Part shown: positions 42,478-51,581 of the stretch, in pieces
Numbering within the stretch: the first letter of the stretch is position 1
Layout of the letters: each line of letters opens with the position of its first letter
NCBI GenBank assembly: GCA_040506705.1
Contig: JBEVWG010000038.1
Span: 30,323-94,322 of the forward strand
Source: Thiodiazotropha sp040506705
Lineage (GTDB): Bacteria; Pseudomonadota; Gammaproteobacteria; Chromatiales; Chromatiaceae
DNA length: 64,000 bases
Reading direction: 5' to 3'
The notes under the pieces: model-generated
The model's input: only the letters and a program-made list of their open reading frames with translations
Databases searched by the model: none
What the model was told of the DNA's origin: nothing
Translations under genes and position numbers: made by a program

Positions 42478-43887
42478 TTAAAGGTTAGCTGATGCATAAT
42501 CGGCCAATCGAGAACGCTCTCCACGCTGCAAGGTGATATGGCCACTGTGAGGCCAGTTCTTAAAACGATCCACTGCATAGGTCAGACCGGAGGTGGTCTC
42601 AGTCAGGTAGGGGGTGTCGATTTGCGCGACATTCCCCAGGCAGACGATCTTAGTACCTGGTCCTGCACGGGTGATCAAGGTTTTCATCTGCTTGGGTGTG
42701 AGGTTTTGAGCCTCATCCAGGATGATGAATTTGTTGAGAAAGGTTCTGCCTCGCATGAAGTTGAGGGAGTGGATTCGAATACGGCTGCGCAGCAGGTCTT
42801 CTGTTGCAGCGCGACCCCATTCACCACCTTCGGTCTGGGTGAGTACCTCAAGGTTATCCATCAATGCCCCCATCCAGGGAGTCATTTTTTCTTCCTCGGT
42901 GCCGGGTAGAAAACCGATATCCTCACCAACGGGAACAGTGACTCTGGTCATGATGATTTCACGATAGATGTTGAGATCAAGTGTCTGTACCAATCCGGCG
43001 GCCAGTGTTAACAGGGTTTTACCTGTGCCGGCTGTACCTAAAAGTGATACAAAGTCGAGGTTCGGATCGAGCAATAGATTCAGCGCATAATTTTGCTCTT
43101 GATTGCGTGCGGTGATGCCCCAAACAGCATGTTTGGGATTACTGTAGTCCTCAGCCAGCTCAATGACGGCGCTACTATCCTGCTGCTCCCTGACAATTGC
43201 CTGAAATCCCTCATCGCCCTTTAAGTAAAGGCACTGACTCGGATACCAGGATTGAGTATCGGGTCCAGTGACACGATAAAAAGTTCTACCCTCCTCCTGC
43301 CATGATTCAAGCTCTTTTGTATGCTGCTCCCAGAAATCAGGTTCAACCTCATCGAGTCCGCTGTAGAGCAGATTGACGTCTTCCAACACCTGATCATTGC
43401 TATAGTCCTCAGCCCGGATTCCGAGTACGGTGGCTTTAATGCGTAGATTGATATCCTTGGATACCAGTACGATACTTTTTTCAGGGTATTCCGATTGAAG
43501 ATCGAGCGCTGTGGCGAGTATGTTGTTGTCAGGGGTGTTGCCCGGTAACGAGAGTGGCAGATCCCTGGTGACTGGTTTGGTTTGAAACAATAGGTGTCCA
43601 GAAATTGCATCACTGGTGCCATTCAGCTGCAGGGTGTTCAAGGGTAATCCCTGGCTGATTGTCTCCTGGGAGGCGTGTCCCATCAGTTCGTCGAGAAAAC
43701 GACTGGTCTGGCGAACGTTCCTTGCCACTTCTGACATGCCCTTCTTGCCCTTATCAAGCTCTTCAAGTACCACCATGGGAAGAAAGATATCGTGCTCTTT
43801 GAAGCGAAAGAGGGCGGTCGGATCATGCATCAATACATTGGTATCAAGGACAAACAAGCGTGGTTTATTGGTTTGGGATTCTGACAT
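42478..43887 (-). CDS. PhoH-family ATPase with N-terminal PIN domain
   Basis: 469 residues from ATG 43887; TTG 43899 would add four. The N-terminal PIN ribonuclease domain (about 10-150) has FVLDTNVLMHDP and LVSKDINLRIKA. The PhoH ATPase domain (about 255-465) has Walker A LLGTAGTGKTLLTLA and Walker B FIILDEAQNLTPKQMKT. This fused form (PhoH2/YlaK-like) is an RNA-unwinding ribonuclease in characterised bacteria. It is first in a run of minus-strand genes, but the next one starts 77 bases away. Confidence 0.93.
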   Translation of the reverse strand: MSESQTNKPRLFVLDTNVLMHDPTALFRFKEHDIFLPMVVLEELDKGKKGMSEVARNVRQTSRFLDELMGHASQETISQGLPLNTLQLNGTSDAISGHLLFQTKPVTRDLPLSLPGNTPDNNILATALDLQSEYPEKSIVLVSKDINLRIKATVLGIRAEDYSNDQVLEDVNLLYSGLDEVEPDFWEQHTKELESWQEEGRTFYRVTGPDTQSWYPSQCLYLKGDEGFQAIVREQQDSSAVIELAEDYSNPKHAVWGITARNQEQNYALNLLLDPNLDFVSLLGTAGTGKTLLTLAAGLVQTLDLNIYREIIMTRVTVPVGEDIGFLPGTEEEKMTPWMGALMDNLEVLTQTEGGEWGRAATEDLLRSRIRIHSLNFMRGRTFLNKFIILDEAQNLTPKQMKTLITRAGPGTKIVCLGNVAQIDTPYLTETTSGLTYAVDRFKNWPHSGHITLQRGERSRLADYASANL

Positions 43888-43963
43888 GCTCGGTCTCAAT
43901 TCTCAGGCAGGCGATGAGCTTCATTGGCATGAAACTCAATACAACGGTTTTTTAGGGTGTGGT

Positions 43964-44449
43964 TCAGGAGAGATTTCCAGCCCGCATGGCTTTAAGTGTC
44001 TCCAATACCTCTTCAACGTGGCCTTTCACTTTAACTTTTCGCCATTCATAGCGTAACTTACCAGCCTCATCGATCAGGAAAGTACTGCGCTCGATCCCTC
44101 TTACCTTCTTGCCATACATCGATTTCATTTTTATGACATCGAAGGCCTGGCATAGGGTTTCATCCTTGTCAGATAGCAGCTCAAACGGAAATCCTTGTTT
44201 GGATTTGAAGTTTTCCTGCGCTTTTACTCCATCTCTGGAGGCGCCAAGTATTACAGCAGATTGTCGGCGGAATTTGGCAATCGCTGCAGTGAAATCCAGA
44301 CCCTCTTGGGTACATCCTGGTGTGCTTGCTTTTGGGTAGAAGTAAAGCACAATCGGCTTACCTCGGAAATCACTGAATTTTATCTGTTTATCTCCCGTAG
44401 CAGGGAGTGGGATATCGGCTACGGTTTTTCCAATGGCGACAGCGCTCAT
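43964..44449 (-). CDS. bcp: Bcp-type thioredoxin-dependent peroxiredoxin
   Basis: 161 residues. VLYFYPKASTPGCTQEG gives the peroxidatic Cys46 in the TPGCT motif. The resolving cysteine found five residues later in E. coli Bcp is replaced by Leu51, so this is either a 1-Cys enzyme or uses the distant cysteine in ETLCQAF. Cytoplasmic peroxide reduction. GGAGG lies before the ATG, and the gene follows the GcvR-like gene by 16 bases. Confidence 0.93.
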   Translation of the reverse strand: MSAVAIGKTVADIPLPATGDKQIKFSDFRGKPIVLYFYPKASTPGCTQEGLDFTAAIAKFRRQSAVILGASRDGVKAQENFKSKQGFPFELLSDKDETLCQAFDVIKMKSMYGKKVRGIERSTFLIDEAGKLRYEWRKVKVKGHVEEVLETLKAMRAGNLS

Positions 44450-44465
44450 TTGTGGTGATTCCTCC

Positions 44466-45005
44466 TTAACCTTTGATCGGTTCTATGACTGCGTCGAGGT
44501 TGAGGGCATCACAGTAGTCCATGAACTCCTCTCTCAGCACGGCAATCTGGGTTTCCGATGGTATGCCGACACTCAGGTGTACCGAGAACATCGGTGTGCC
44601 GGTGTGGGCTGCGGAATAACTGCTGGTAGTCATATCTTCAATATTGATTTGACGCTCGGAAAAAAACTCAGCCAATTGATTGACAATGCCAGGGTGATCC
44701 ATGGAGACCACTTCAACGAGATAGGGCAGTTGATTACTCGATGGAATGCGGCCCTCTGTACGTTTGCAGATGATTGTCAGGCCCAAATCTTTTTGCAATT
44801 CAGGAACAGCTGACTCCAGTTTGGCCAGGGTATTCCACGGCCCTTCGATCAGAAGCAGTATGGCGAATTCGCCGCCGAGTACAGTCATCCGGCTGTCGGT
44901 AATATTGCAGCCCTCGTCGAGGATCTTTTTGGAAAGATTCTTGACGATACCGGGTTGGTCTTTGCCGAGTGCCGAGATAACCAGAAAGTTCTTCGGTGTG
45001 GACAT
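44466..45005 (-). CDS. gcvR: GcvR-like tandem ACT domain protein
   Basis: 179 residues with two ACT domains: FLVISALGKDQPGIVKNLSKKI (about 8-85) and LVEVVSMDHPGIVNQLAEFF (about 95-175). The pattern fits the glycine cleavage repressor GcvR, which in E. coli binds glycine and antagonises the activator GcvA. There are no gcv genes here. The dapA-gcvR-bcp neighbourhood is commonly conserved in gammaproteobacteria, which supports the name. Confidence 0.9.
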   Translation of the reverse strand: MSTPKNFLVISALGKDQPGIVKNLSKKILDEGCNITDSRMTVLGGEFAILLLIEGPWNTLAKLESAVPELQKDLGLTIICKRTEGRIPSSNQLPYLVEVVSMDHPGIVNQLAEFFSERQINIEDMTTSSYSAAHTGTPMFSVHLSVGIPSETQIAVLREEFMDYCDALNLDAVIEPIKG

Positions 45006-45163
45006 TGGGATCTCTTACAGTCAGTTATTGTTCAGGGTTTTGTTGAGTGTACCACCAGGGGTGAGTCACAAGCGATATGTCATGGTTTAAATTTGTGCCA
45101 CTTGTCAGAGTCACGAGCCACAGGCTAACATTGCGGATTGATCAAAATTAGGGGTGTGGACTG

Positions 45164-46039
45164 ATGTTTCACGGCAGTATGGTAGCAATGATCACTCCCA
45201 TGAGTGAAGATGGCGTCCTGGATGATGGCGCTCTGCAAGGGTTGGTGGATTTTCACATCCAGCAGGGCAGTGATGCCATAGTGGCTGTCGGCACGACAGG
45301 TGAATCGGCTACCCTTGATGAAGAGGAGCACTGTGCGGTTATTCGTCGTGTGGTTGAATATGTTGACTCACGCATTCCGGTTATTGCCGGTACCGGGGCC
45401 AACTCTACCCGAGAGGCAATAGATCTGACACGCTGTGCCAAAGAGGCTGGGGCAGATGCCTGTCTATTGGTTACGCCTTATTACAATAAGCCTACCCAGG
45501 AAGGGCTCTTTCAGCACTACAAGGCTGTGGCCGAAGCGGTCGATATTCCTCAGATTCTCTACAATGTCCCAGGTCGTACCGCCTGCGATATGCTCCCCGA
45601 GACGATTGCGCGTCTGGCACCTATCCCGAATATTATCGGGGTCAAAGAGGCAACAGGTGATCTTGACCGGTTACAGCAGATAATGGATCTCTGCAGTTCT
45701 GATTTCGAGCTCTATAGTGGTGACGATGCCACCGGATGTGAGTTTCTACTGCGAGGCGGTCACGGGGTTATCTCTGTAACAGCGAATGTAGCACCAGCTT
45801 TGATGCATGATATGGTGGCTGCTGCTTTGGCAGGCAACCGCTCTGAGGCAGAGGCTATCGATAAGCGTCTGGCAGGATTGCATAGTGCGCTTTTCGTGGA
45901 ATCGAGTCCGATTCCGGTAAAATGGGCGATGACAGAGCTTGGGCTTGCTCAGAAGGGTATCCGGTTACCACTTACCTGGATGACACAAACATCAGAGCCG
46001 TCAGTGCGTGCTGCCATGCAGCAGGCAGGGGTTTTGTGA
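45164..46039 (+). CDS. dapA: 4-hydroxy-tetrahydrodipicolinate synthase
   Basis: 291 residues, the usual DapA length. VGTTGESATLDEEEH holds the Thr-Thr pair of the active site. VTPYYNKPTQEGLFQHY supplies the tyrosine, NVPGRTACDMLPET the arginine region, and IIGVKEATGDLDR the Schiff-base lysine. It condenses pyruvate with aspartate semialdehyde, the first committed step to lysine and diaminopimelate. bamC follows on the same strand after about 130 bases. Confidence 0.98.
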   Translation: MFHGSMVAMITPMSEDGVLDDGALQGLVDFHIQQGSDAIVAVGTTGESATLDEEEHCAVIRRVVEYVDSRIPVIAGTGANSTREAIDLTRCAKEAGADACLLVTPYYNKPTQEGLFQHYKAVAEAVDIPQILYNVPGRTACDMLPETIARLAPIPNIIGVKEATGDLDRLQQIMDLCSSDFELYSGDDATGCEFLLRGGHGVISVTANVAPALMHDMVAAALAGNRSEAEAIDKRLAGLHSALFVESSPIPVKWAMTELGLAQKGIRLPLTWMTQTSEPSVRAAMQQAGVL

Positions 46040-46166
46040 TTATTAAATACAGCCTTCACGCACCGAAAGTCCAGAGTAAGAAGTGCCAAACCTCTTCCTG
46101 CTGTAAACTTGAGGTTAAAATCCTTGTCATAGGCAACACAGTACAATCTGGCAAAACTCCTTGAAT

Positions 46167-47309
46167 ATGCGCTTAAACCTAATTTTTATCTCTCTATCCT
46201 TATCGATTCTGTCATTGTCTGGTTGCAGTTCTGATGGTGGATTTTTCTCCGATTCGGAGCGTGAATACCGAACTCAGCAAGAGACTGTTGATGACTTGGA
46301 GATACCTCCAGATCTAACCAGCCAGACCATTCAGGATGCAATGGCTATTCCTGGTGCTGGCAGTGCCTCCTACGAGGAGTATGCCAGTCAGCGGGATAAA
46401 CGAACTTCCGGCTCCATAGTTGCCGAGGAAGTATTACCTGAATTTGAAGGTATACGAGTCGAACGTGATGGTGATAAGCGCTGGTTGGTTATCGATGCTG
46501 AACCACGTCGAGTTTGGCCGAAAGTAGTGGCATTCTGGCGTAAAAACGGTCTACTTCTGATCGAGCAGAATCCAAAAGTCGGTGTCATGAAAACGGACTG
46601 GCTGGAGAGCCGTGCTGATATCAAGCAAGGCTTTATTACTGAATTCTTCAGAAAAGCCCTGGGCGGTATCTACTCATCAGCCACCAGGGATCAGTTTCGG
46701 GTCAGATTGGATCGGGGACTCGAGCAAGGAACTACTGAACTCTATTTAACCCATAGAGGATTGGAAGAGAAGCTGAAAGAAAATATCAGTGGTGATGCGG
46801 ATACCACCTATTGGACCCCTCGTCCCAATGATCCTGAGGTCGAGGCCTCTATGCTACGCAGCCTTATGGTGCATCTTGGTGTCTCCTCTGAGAAGGCTAA
46901 GGAGGCGGTCTCTGCATCCAGCGAACGAGCAGATCGTTCTCGTCTGCTGACGACTGGAGAATTACCGGAATTGTGGATCGACGAAGAGTTTGCCCGAGCC
47001 TGGAGACTGACTGGGGTTGCCCTTGATCGGGTTGGGTTTGCGGTGGAAGACAGGGATCGATCCAATGGCACCTATTTTGTTCGTTACAGCCAATTATCGG
47101 AAGATGAAAAAGAGGATGAGGGTTTTCTCTCCAAGCTTGCATTCTGGTCGGATGATGAAGAAAAGATCAACAGTGAGGCTCAATATCAGGTGAAACTCTT
47201 ATCTGACGGAACAACTACCCAGGTTGTGGTGAGAAATGAGCAGGGTGGAGAAGCCGATGCCATAGCTGTTGAAACCATACTTGGACTGATTCACGAACAG
47301 ATACGCTGA
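46167..47309 (+). CDS. bamC: Outer-membrane assembly lipoprotein BamC
   Basis: 380 residues from ATG 46167; the TTG at 46161 is less likely. A lipoprotein signal peptide ends at LSLSGC (Cys20). The N-terminal unstructured segment has YRTQQETVDDLEIPPDLTS, matching the BamC stretch that binds BamD. Two helix-grip domains follow (about 100-210 and 260-380; GDKRWLVIDAEPRRVWP, ELWIDEEFARAWRLTGVALDR). It is an accessory part of the BAM complex that inserts outer-membrane beta-barrels. The dapA-bamC order is conserved in gammaproteobacteria. Confidence 0.94.
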   Translation: MRLNLIFISLSLSILSLSGCSSDGGFFSDSEREYRTQQETVDDLEIPPDLTSQTIQDAMAIPGAGSASYEEYASQRDKRTSGSIVAEEVLPEFEGIRVERDGDKRWLVIDAEPRRVWPKVVAFWRKNGLLLIEQNPKVGVMKTDWLESRADIKQGFITEFFRKALGGIYSSATRDQFRVRLDRGLEQGTTELYLTHRGLEEKLKENISGDADTTYWTPRPNDPEVEASMLRSLMVHLGVSSEKAKEAVSASSERADRSRLLTTGELPELWIDEEFARAWRLTGVALDRVGFAVEDRDRSNGTYFVRYSQLSEDEKEDEGFLSKLAFWSDDEEKINSEAQYQVKLLSDGTTTQVVVRNEQGGEADAIAVETILGLIHEQIR

Positions 47310-47312
47310 TTA

Positions 47313-48084
47313 GTGTCGCTACGCTTTGCGATTCTCGGAAGTGGCAGTCGCGGCAATGCGCTGCTGCTGGAGACTGCCAATGTCAGGGTGCTGCTCGATT
47401 GCGGCTTTGCAGCTCGTGAAGTAGAGGCAAGGCTCAGCCAGTTGGCGATTGATCCCACTACGCTTACGGCAATTCTGGTAACCCATGAACATGGTGACCA
47501 TATACGGGGTGTGGGTGCCATGGCGAGACGTTACCAGCTACCGGTGTGGATGACGCCAGGTACATTTCATAGCGTCAGCTATGGATCTCTCCCCGATCTG
47601 CAGCTGATAGACAGTCATGCAGGGCCCTTCTCCATCGGGGATCTTTCCGTTCTGCCATATCCAGTACCACATGATTCCAGAGAACCCTGCCAATTTGTAT
47701 TTACATCAGCCAAACACCGCCTGGGGGGTATTGACCGATGCTGGCCATATAACGCCCCATATCAGTCAAATCCTAAAGGATTGCGATAATCTTGTATTGG
47801 AGTTCAATCATGATTCGGAGATGTTGGCGAATGGACCCTATCCTCGTTCATTGCAAGCCAGGGTTGGTGGTGGCCTTGGCCATTTAAGTAACCATCAAGC
47901 ACTACAGTTGCTAAATCAACTGCCTACTGAACGATTACACAATTTGGTTGCCTCTCATATCAGTGAAAAAAATAACTCTGCGGAGTTGGTTAAATCCTTG
48001 ATCACGCAACATCTGCCACACTTGGAAGCAAAACTCAGCCTCGCCTCCCAGAGTAGCGTCAGTGATTGGTTTACACGCCAGTAG
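47313..48084 (+). pseudogene. WalJ/YycJ-like MBL-fold hydrolase, disrupted by a +1 frameshift
   Basis: GTG 47313 starts four bases after bamC ends. It gives RFAILGSGSRGNALLLE and the metal motif THEHGDH, then VLPYPVPHDSREPCQFVF. At a six-G run (47723-47728) the frame leaves the family pattern and stops at 47789. Reading one base less restores VLTDAGHITPHI, LEFNHDSEML and GGLGHLSNHQA in the other frame, continuing to the stop at 48084. All MBL motifs are thus present, split over two frames. WalJ-type proteins are 5'-exonuclease-like metallohydrolases. The cause may be a sequencing or assembly error, a recent mutation or a slippage-prone tract. Confidence 0.85.
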
Positions 48085-48347
48085 AGACTCAGATCTAGAG
48101 CTTTTCAGCCTCAGGTTTGGCGTCAGTGGTGCGTTGTAATCAGCCTGATTGAAAAATTGAATGTTGTTGGTGTGGATGCAGAAAGTTTAAGTAATACAGT
48201 AGATTACTGTATGCGGAAATGCTTTATTAGCTTTGATTTTCAGTAACTTGAATATAAACTGACAACTTCACAAGCTAGCGGTGCTGTGTCCTCTCCTGGC
48301 ATCACCGCATACTAATAATTTCAGGAGTGGATGGAGGTTTTCCTAAG

Positions 48348-49616
48348 ATGGCGCATATCGTAGTAATAGGTGCCGGTACAGGTGGGATGCCCTGTGCTTA
48401 TGAACTTCGCATGGAACTTGGTCGTGAACACGAAGTGACAATGATCAACGAGCGGGAGTATTTCCAGTTCGTTCCTTCAAATCCCTGGCTCGCAGTCGGC
48501 TGGCGTGATCGTTCCCACATCACCTTTGATATTCGTCCCCATTTGGAGCGGAAAGGTATCAATTTTATTGCCGATAGGGTCGCAAAGATTGATCCCGAAG
48601 CCAAGACGGTTACCCTGGATGGTGGAGATTCGGTCGACTTTGACTACCTGGTTATTGCAACTGGGCCCAGGTTGGCATTTGAAGAAGTTGAGGGTTCAGG
48701 GCCGGAGGGTTTTACCGAATCAATCTGTACAGTTGATCATGCTGAGAAGGCTTATCAGGCTTATCTCGATCTGTTGGATGACCCTGGACATGTGATTATT
48801 GGTGCAATGCCATTTGCCAGCTGTTTCGGCCCGGCTTATGAATTTTCTTTCATCATGGACTCGGATCTGCGAAAGCGGAAGGTTCGTGACAAAATACCGA
48901 TCACCTTTGTTACCTCTGAGCCCTATATCGGCCATCTCGGTCTTGGTGGTGTGGGGGATTCAAAGGGTTTTCTCGAGAGCGATTTCCGCAATCACCATAT
49001 CAACTGGATAACCAATGCCAAGGTAACCAAGGTTGAAAAGGGTAAGATGATCGTCGAACAGTACGATGATTCAGGCCATAAGATCAAAGATCATGAGCTT
49101 GAGTTTAAATATTCGATGATGTTACCCGCCTTCAAAGGTGTTGAAGCCGTGGCAGAGGTTGATGGGCTGTGTAATCCACGTGGTTTCGTGTTTGTTGATG
49201 ATCATCAGCGCAATCCAAAATATCCCAACATCTATGCTGCCGGTGTTTGTATTGCAATACCCCCTGTGGAAGCGACCGCAGTACCAACAGGTGCCCCTAA
49301 GACTGGCTATATGATCGAATCAATGGTAACCGCTATTGTGCACAACATTGCTGATGATCTGGCAGGAAGAGAGGGTACAACTCTGGCAACCTGGAACGCC
49401 ATCTGCCTGGCAGATATGGGCGATACAGGAGCAGCCTTCGTGGCTCTGCCTCAAATCCCTCCTCGCAACGTTGCCTGGTTCAAGAAAGGCAAGTGGGTTC
49501 ATATGGCCAAGATCGCCTTTGAGAAGTATTTCATCCGCAAGATGAAGAAAGGTACATCCGAGCCAATCTATGAAAAGTATATTTTGAAGATGCTAGGTAT
49601 CGGTAAACTGAAATAG
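48348..49616 (+). CDS. sqr: Sulfide:quinone oxidoreductase, type I
   Basis: 422 residues from ATG 48348 (MAHIVVIGAGTGGMP, GGAGG 10 bases upstream). It matches the Acidithiobacillus ferrooxidans enzyme along its length: YFQFVPSNPWLAVGW, GHLGLGGVGDSKGF, PPVEATAVPTGAPKTGYMIE and FEKYFIRKMKKGTSEP. The three catalytic cysteines are Cys127 (SICTVDHAE), Cys159 (ASCFGPAYEF) and Cys353 (NAICLADMG). It is a peripheral inner-membrane flavoprotein that oxidises sulfide to polysulfide and reduces quinone. It stands alone with a strong hairpin after it. Confidence 0.97.
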   Translation: MAHIVVIGAGTGGMPCAYELRMELGREHEVTMINEREYFQFVPSNPWLAVGWRDRSHITFDIRPHLERKGINFIADRVAKIDPEAKTVTLDGGDSVDFDYLVIATGPRLAFEEVEGSGPEGFTESICTVDHAEKAYQAYLDLLDDPGHVIIGAMPFASCFGPAYEFSFIMDSDLRKRKVRDKIPITFVTSEPYIGHLGLGGVGDSKGFLESDFRNHHINWITNAKVTKVEKGKMIVEQYDDSGHKIKDHELEFKYSMMLPAFKGVEAVAEVDGLCNPRGFVFVDDHQRNPKYPNIYAAGVCIAIPPVEATAVPTGAPKTGYMIESMVTAIVHNIADDLAGREGTTLATWNAICLADMGDTGAAFVALPQIPPRNVAWFKKGKWVHMAKIAFEKYFIRKMKKGTSEPIYEKYILKMLGIGKLK

Positions 49617-49634
49617 TTTACACTCTTCTCAGCA

Positions 49635-49653
49635 GCCCGGCCGTCGGCCGGGC
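49635..49653 (+). terminator. Strong GC hairpin after sqr
   Basis: GCCCGGCC, loop GTC, GGCCGGGC: eight perfect GC pairs, beginning 18 bases past the sqr stop. No T-run follows (ATCACCAC). It may protect the 3' end of the mRNA or terminate together with Rho. Confidence 0.6.
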
Positions 49654-49778
49654 ATCACCACACTAGCGCACTACCATGAACTTTCTCATCGCTGCGCTTT
49701 CACAAGGGTGTTGGCGAGGCATCTCCAGTCAGGCAAAATCGTGCCAAACCAAGTAGGTAAACAGAGGCATTGACAAGC

Positions 49779-50990
49779 GTGGCAATTCAAAGACATCAAA
49801 CCCGAAGTGTTCTGGTTGGCGGAGTACACATTGGGAGTGACGCACCTGTGGTTGTACAGTCTATGACCAACACCGATACAGCTGATATCGACGCGACTAC
49901 TGAGCAGGTGGCTGCGCTGGCCCGTGCAGGCTCAAAGCTGGTGCGAATCACAGTCAATAATGAGGCTGCTGCAGAGGCAGTATCCGAAATCCAAAATCGC
50001 CTGCAACAGATGGGTCTTGATGTTCCTCTGGTCGGAGATTTTCACTTCAACGGCCATCGTCTGTTAAGTGACTATCCTGACTGCGCCCAGGCCTTGGCAA
50101 AATATCGTATCAATCCGGGTAATGTGGGAAGTGGTGAGAAGCGTGATAATCAGTTCGCTCTTATGATCGAACTGGCTTGCCGCTACGGGAAGCCGGTACG
50201 AATTGGTGTTAATTGGGGCAGTCTTGATAAGGGACTCGTCGCCCGAATGATGGATCAGAATGCAAATTCTGAGAATCCTCTTCCAGCCGACCAGATGACC
50301 CGGGAGATCATGGTGACCTCTGCTCTCGAAAGTGCGGAACGTGCGGTGGCGCTAGGTCTCTCACCTGAGCAAATCATCCTCTCCTGTAAGATGAGTGGCG
50401 TACAGGATCTGATTGCTGTCTATCGGGAGCTGGCAAAGCGTTGCGATTATGCGCTTCATCTCGGTCTTACTGAAGCGGGGATGGGTTCAAAGGGGATAGT
50501 AGCCTCCAGTGCTGCCCTGGCGGTGTTGTTGCAAGAAGGTATTGGCGATACGATCCGAATCTCTTTGACGCCGGAACCGGGTGGAGCAAGAACCCAGGAA
50601 GTGATTGTAGCCCAAGAGCTGCTTCAATCCATGGGGATCAGTGCATTTACGCCGATGGTAGTGGCTTGTCCAGGCTGTGGGCGGACAACCAGCACCTTTT
50701 TCCAGCATCTTGCAAAAGAGGTACAGACCCATCTTCGTGAAAGCATGCCTGTGTGGCGTGAAAAATACCCAGAAGTGGCCTCTCTAACGGTTGCTGTCAT
50801 GGGGTGTGTTGTCAATGGCCCTGGTGAGAGCAAACAGGCTAACATTGGTATCAGCCTGCCAGGAACAGGTGAGTCCCCTTCAGCACCTGTCTATGTGGAT
50901 GGGGAGAAAAGCGTCACCCTGAAAGGCGAGAATATTGCACAGCAGTTCATTCAGCTGGTGGATGAATATGTGCAGAATCACTATCAATAA
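49779..50990 (+). CDS. ispG: 4-hydroxy-3-methylbut-2-enyl diphosphate synthase IspG
   Basis: 403 residues from GTG 49779; TTG 49770 is possible but has its AGAGG too close. The N-terminal TIM barrel has IGSDAPVVVQSMTNTDT and YRINPGNVGSGEKRDNQF. The C-terminal [4Fe-4S] domain has VACPGCGRTTSTFF and VAVMGCVVNGPGESKQANIG, giving the three cysteine ligands plus Glu. It makes HMBDP in the non-mevalonate isoprenoid pathway. The sequence resembles the alphaproteobacterial-type proteins more than E. coli IspG in its cysteine segment. Confidence 0.96.
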   Translation: MAIQRHQTRSVLVGGVHIGSDAPVVVQSMTNTDTADIDATTEQVAALARAGSKLVRITVNNEAAAEAVSEIQNRLQQMGLDVPLVGDFHFNGHRLLSDYPDCAQALAKYRINPGNVGSGEKRDNQFALMIELACRYGKPVRIGVNWGSLDKGLVARMMDQNANSENPLPADQMTREIMVTSALESAERAVALGLSPEQIILSCKMSGVQDLIAVYRELAKRCDYALHLGLTEAGMGSKGIVASSAALAVLLQEGIGDTIRISLTPEPGGARTQEVIVAQELLQSMGISAFTPMVVACPGCGRTTSTFFQHLAKEVQTHLRESMPVWREKYPEVASLTVAVMGCVVNGPGESKQANIGISLPGTGESPSAPVYVDGEKSVTLKGENIAQQFIQLVDEYVQNHYQ

Positions 50991-51002
50991 TGAGATGAAT
51001 AG

Positions 51003-51035
51003 TAACAGTTAACTGTTAGATTTAGTCCGACTAAA
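51003..51035. promoter_or_regulatory. Two adjacent palindromes upstream of the GlcG/HbpS-like gene
   Basis: TAACAGTTAACTGTTA (51003-51018) is a perfect 16-base palindrome. TTTAGTCCGACTAAA (51021-51035) is a second inverted repeat three bases on. Both lie 40-75 bases upstream of the start at 51077 and could be operators. The first could instead be a weak terminator for ispG. Confidence 0.4.
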
Positions 51036-51076
51036 CAATAATATATGGCCAAGAAAGAGCCACTGAGGAGAGGATA

Positions 51077-51577
51077 ATGAAAAAATCTAAAATAGCACTG
51101 GCAAGTATGCTGCTGTTTCTGGCAGTCCCTGTAGTACATGCTGATGACGAGGCGTCACCTACGGTTAATCTGAAACGTCTGACGATGGAAAAAGCCAATC
51201 AGATCGCATTAGGTGCAGTTGAGGCCTGTCGTAAGCAGGGTATCCAGATAGGTGTGACCGTGGTCGACCGGAATGGGATTGTACAAGTTACCATGCGTGA
51301 CACGATTGCGGCTCAAATTACACTGCCTATCAGTCGTCAAAAGGCCTTTACTGCGGTCAACTTCAATGCTGCCACCTCAGCACTGAAAGATAGAGCCGAC
51401 AGCCCCATCGGGCGGATAGATGGCTTGGTGATGTCTGCCGGAGGCCTGCCGGTTCAAGCGGGTGGACAACTGCTTGGTGGAGTAGGGGTGAGTGGCGCAC
51501 CTTCAGGTGAAACGGATGAGGCTTGCGCACAGGCCGGTATCGATCAGGTAATAGATGATCTGGAAATGGAGTTCTGA
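51077..51577 (+). CDS. Secreted GlcG/HbpS-family protein
   Basis: 166 residues with a signal peptide (IALASMLLFLAVPVVHA). The GlcG/HbpS domain follows: LTMEKANQIALGAVEACRKQG, VGVTVVDRNGIVQVTMRDT, SRQKAFTAVNFN and VMSAGGLPVQAGGQLLGGVGVSGAP. HbpS relatives bind heme and resist oxidative stress; GlcG itself is uncharacterised. GAGGAGAGG precedes the ATG. Periplasmic heme or cofactor binding is likely but not shown. It is convergent with the NifX-like gene, with only four bases between. Confidence 0.9.
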   Translation: MKKSKIALASMLLFLAVPVVHADDEASPTVNLKRLTMEKANQIALGAVEACRKQGIQIGVTVVDRNGIVQVTMRDTIAAQITLPISRQKAFTAVNFNAATSALKDRADSPIGRIDGLVMSAGGLPVQAGGQLLGGVGVSGAPSGETDEACAQAGIDQVIDDLEMEF

Positions 51578-51581
51578 CTCT

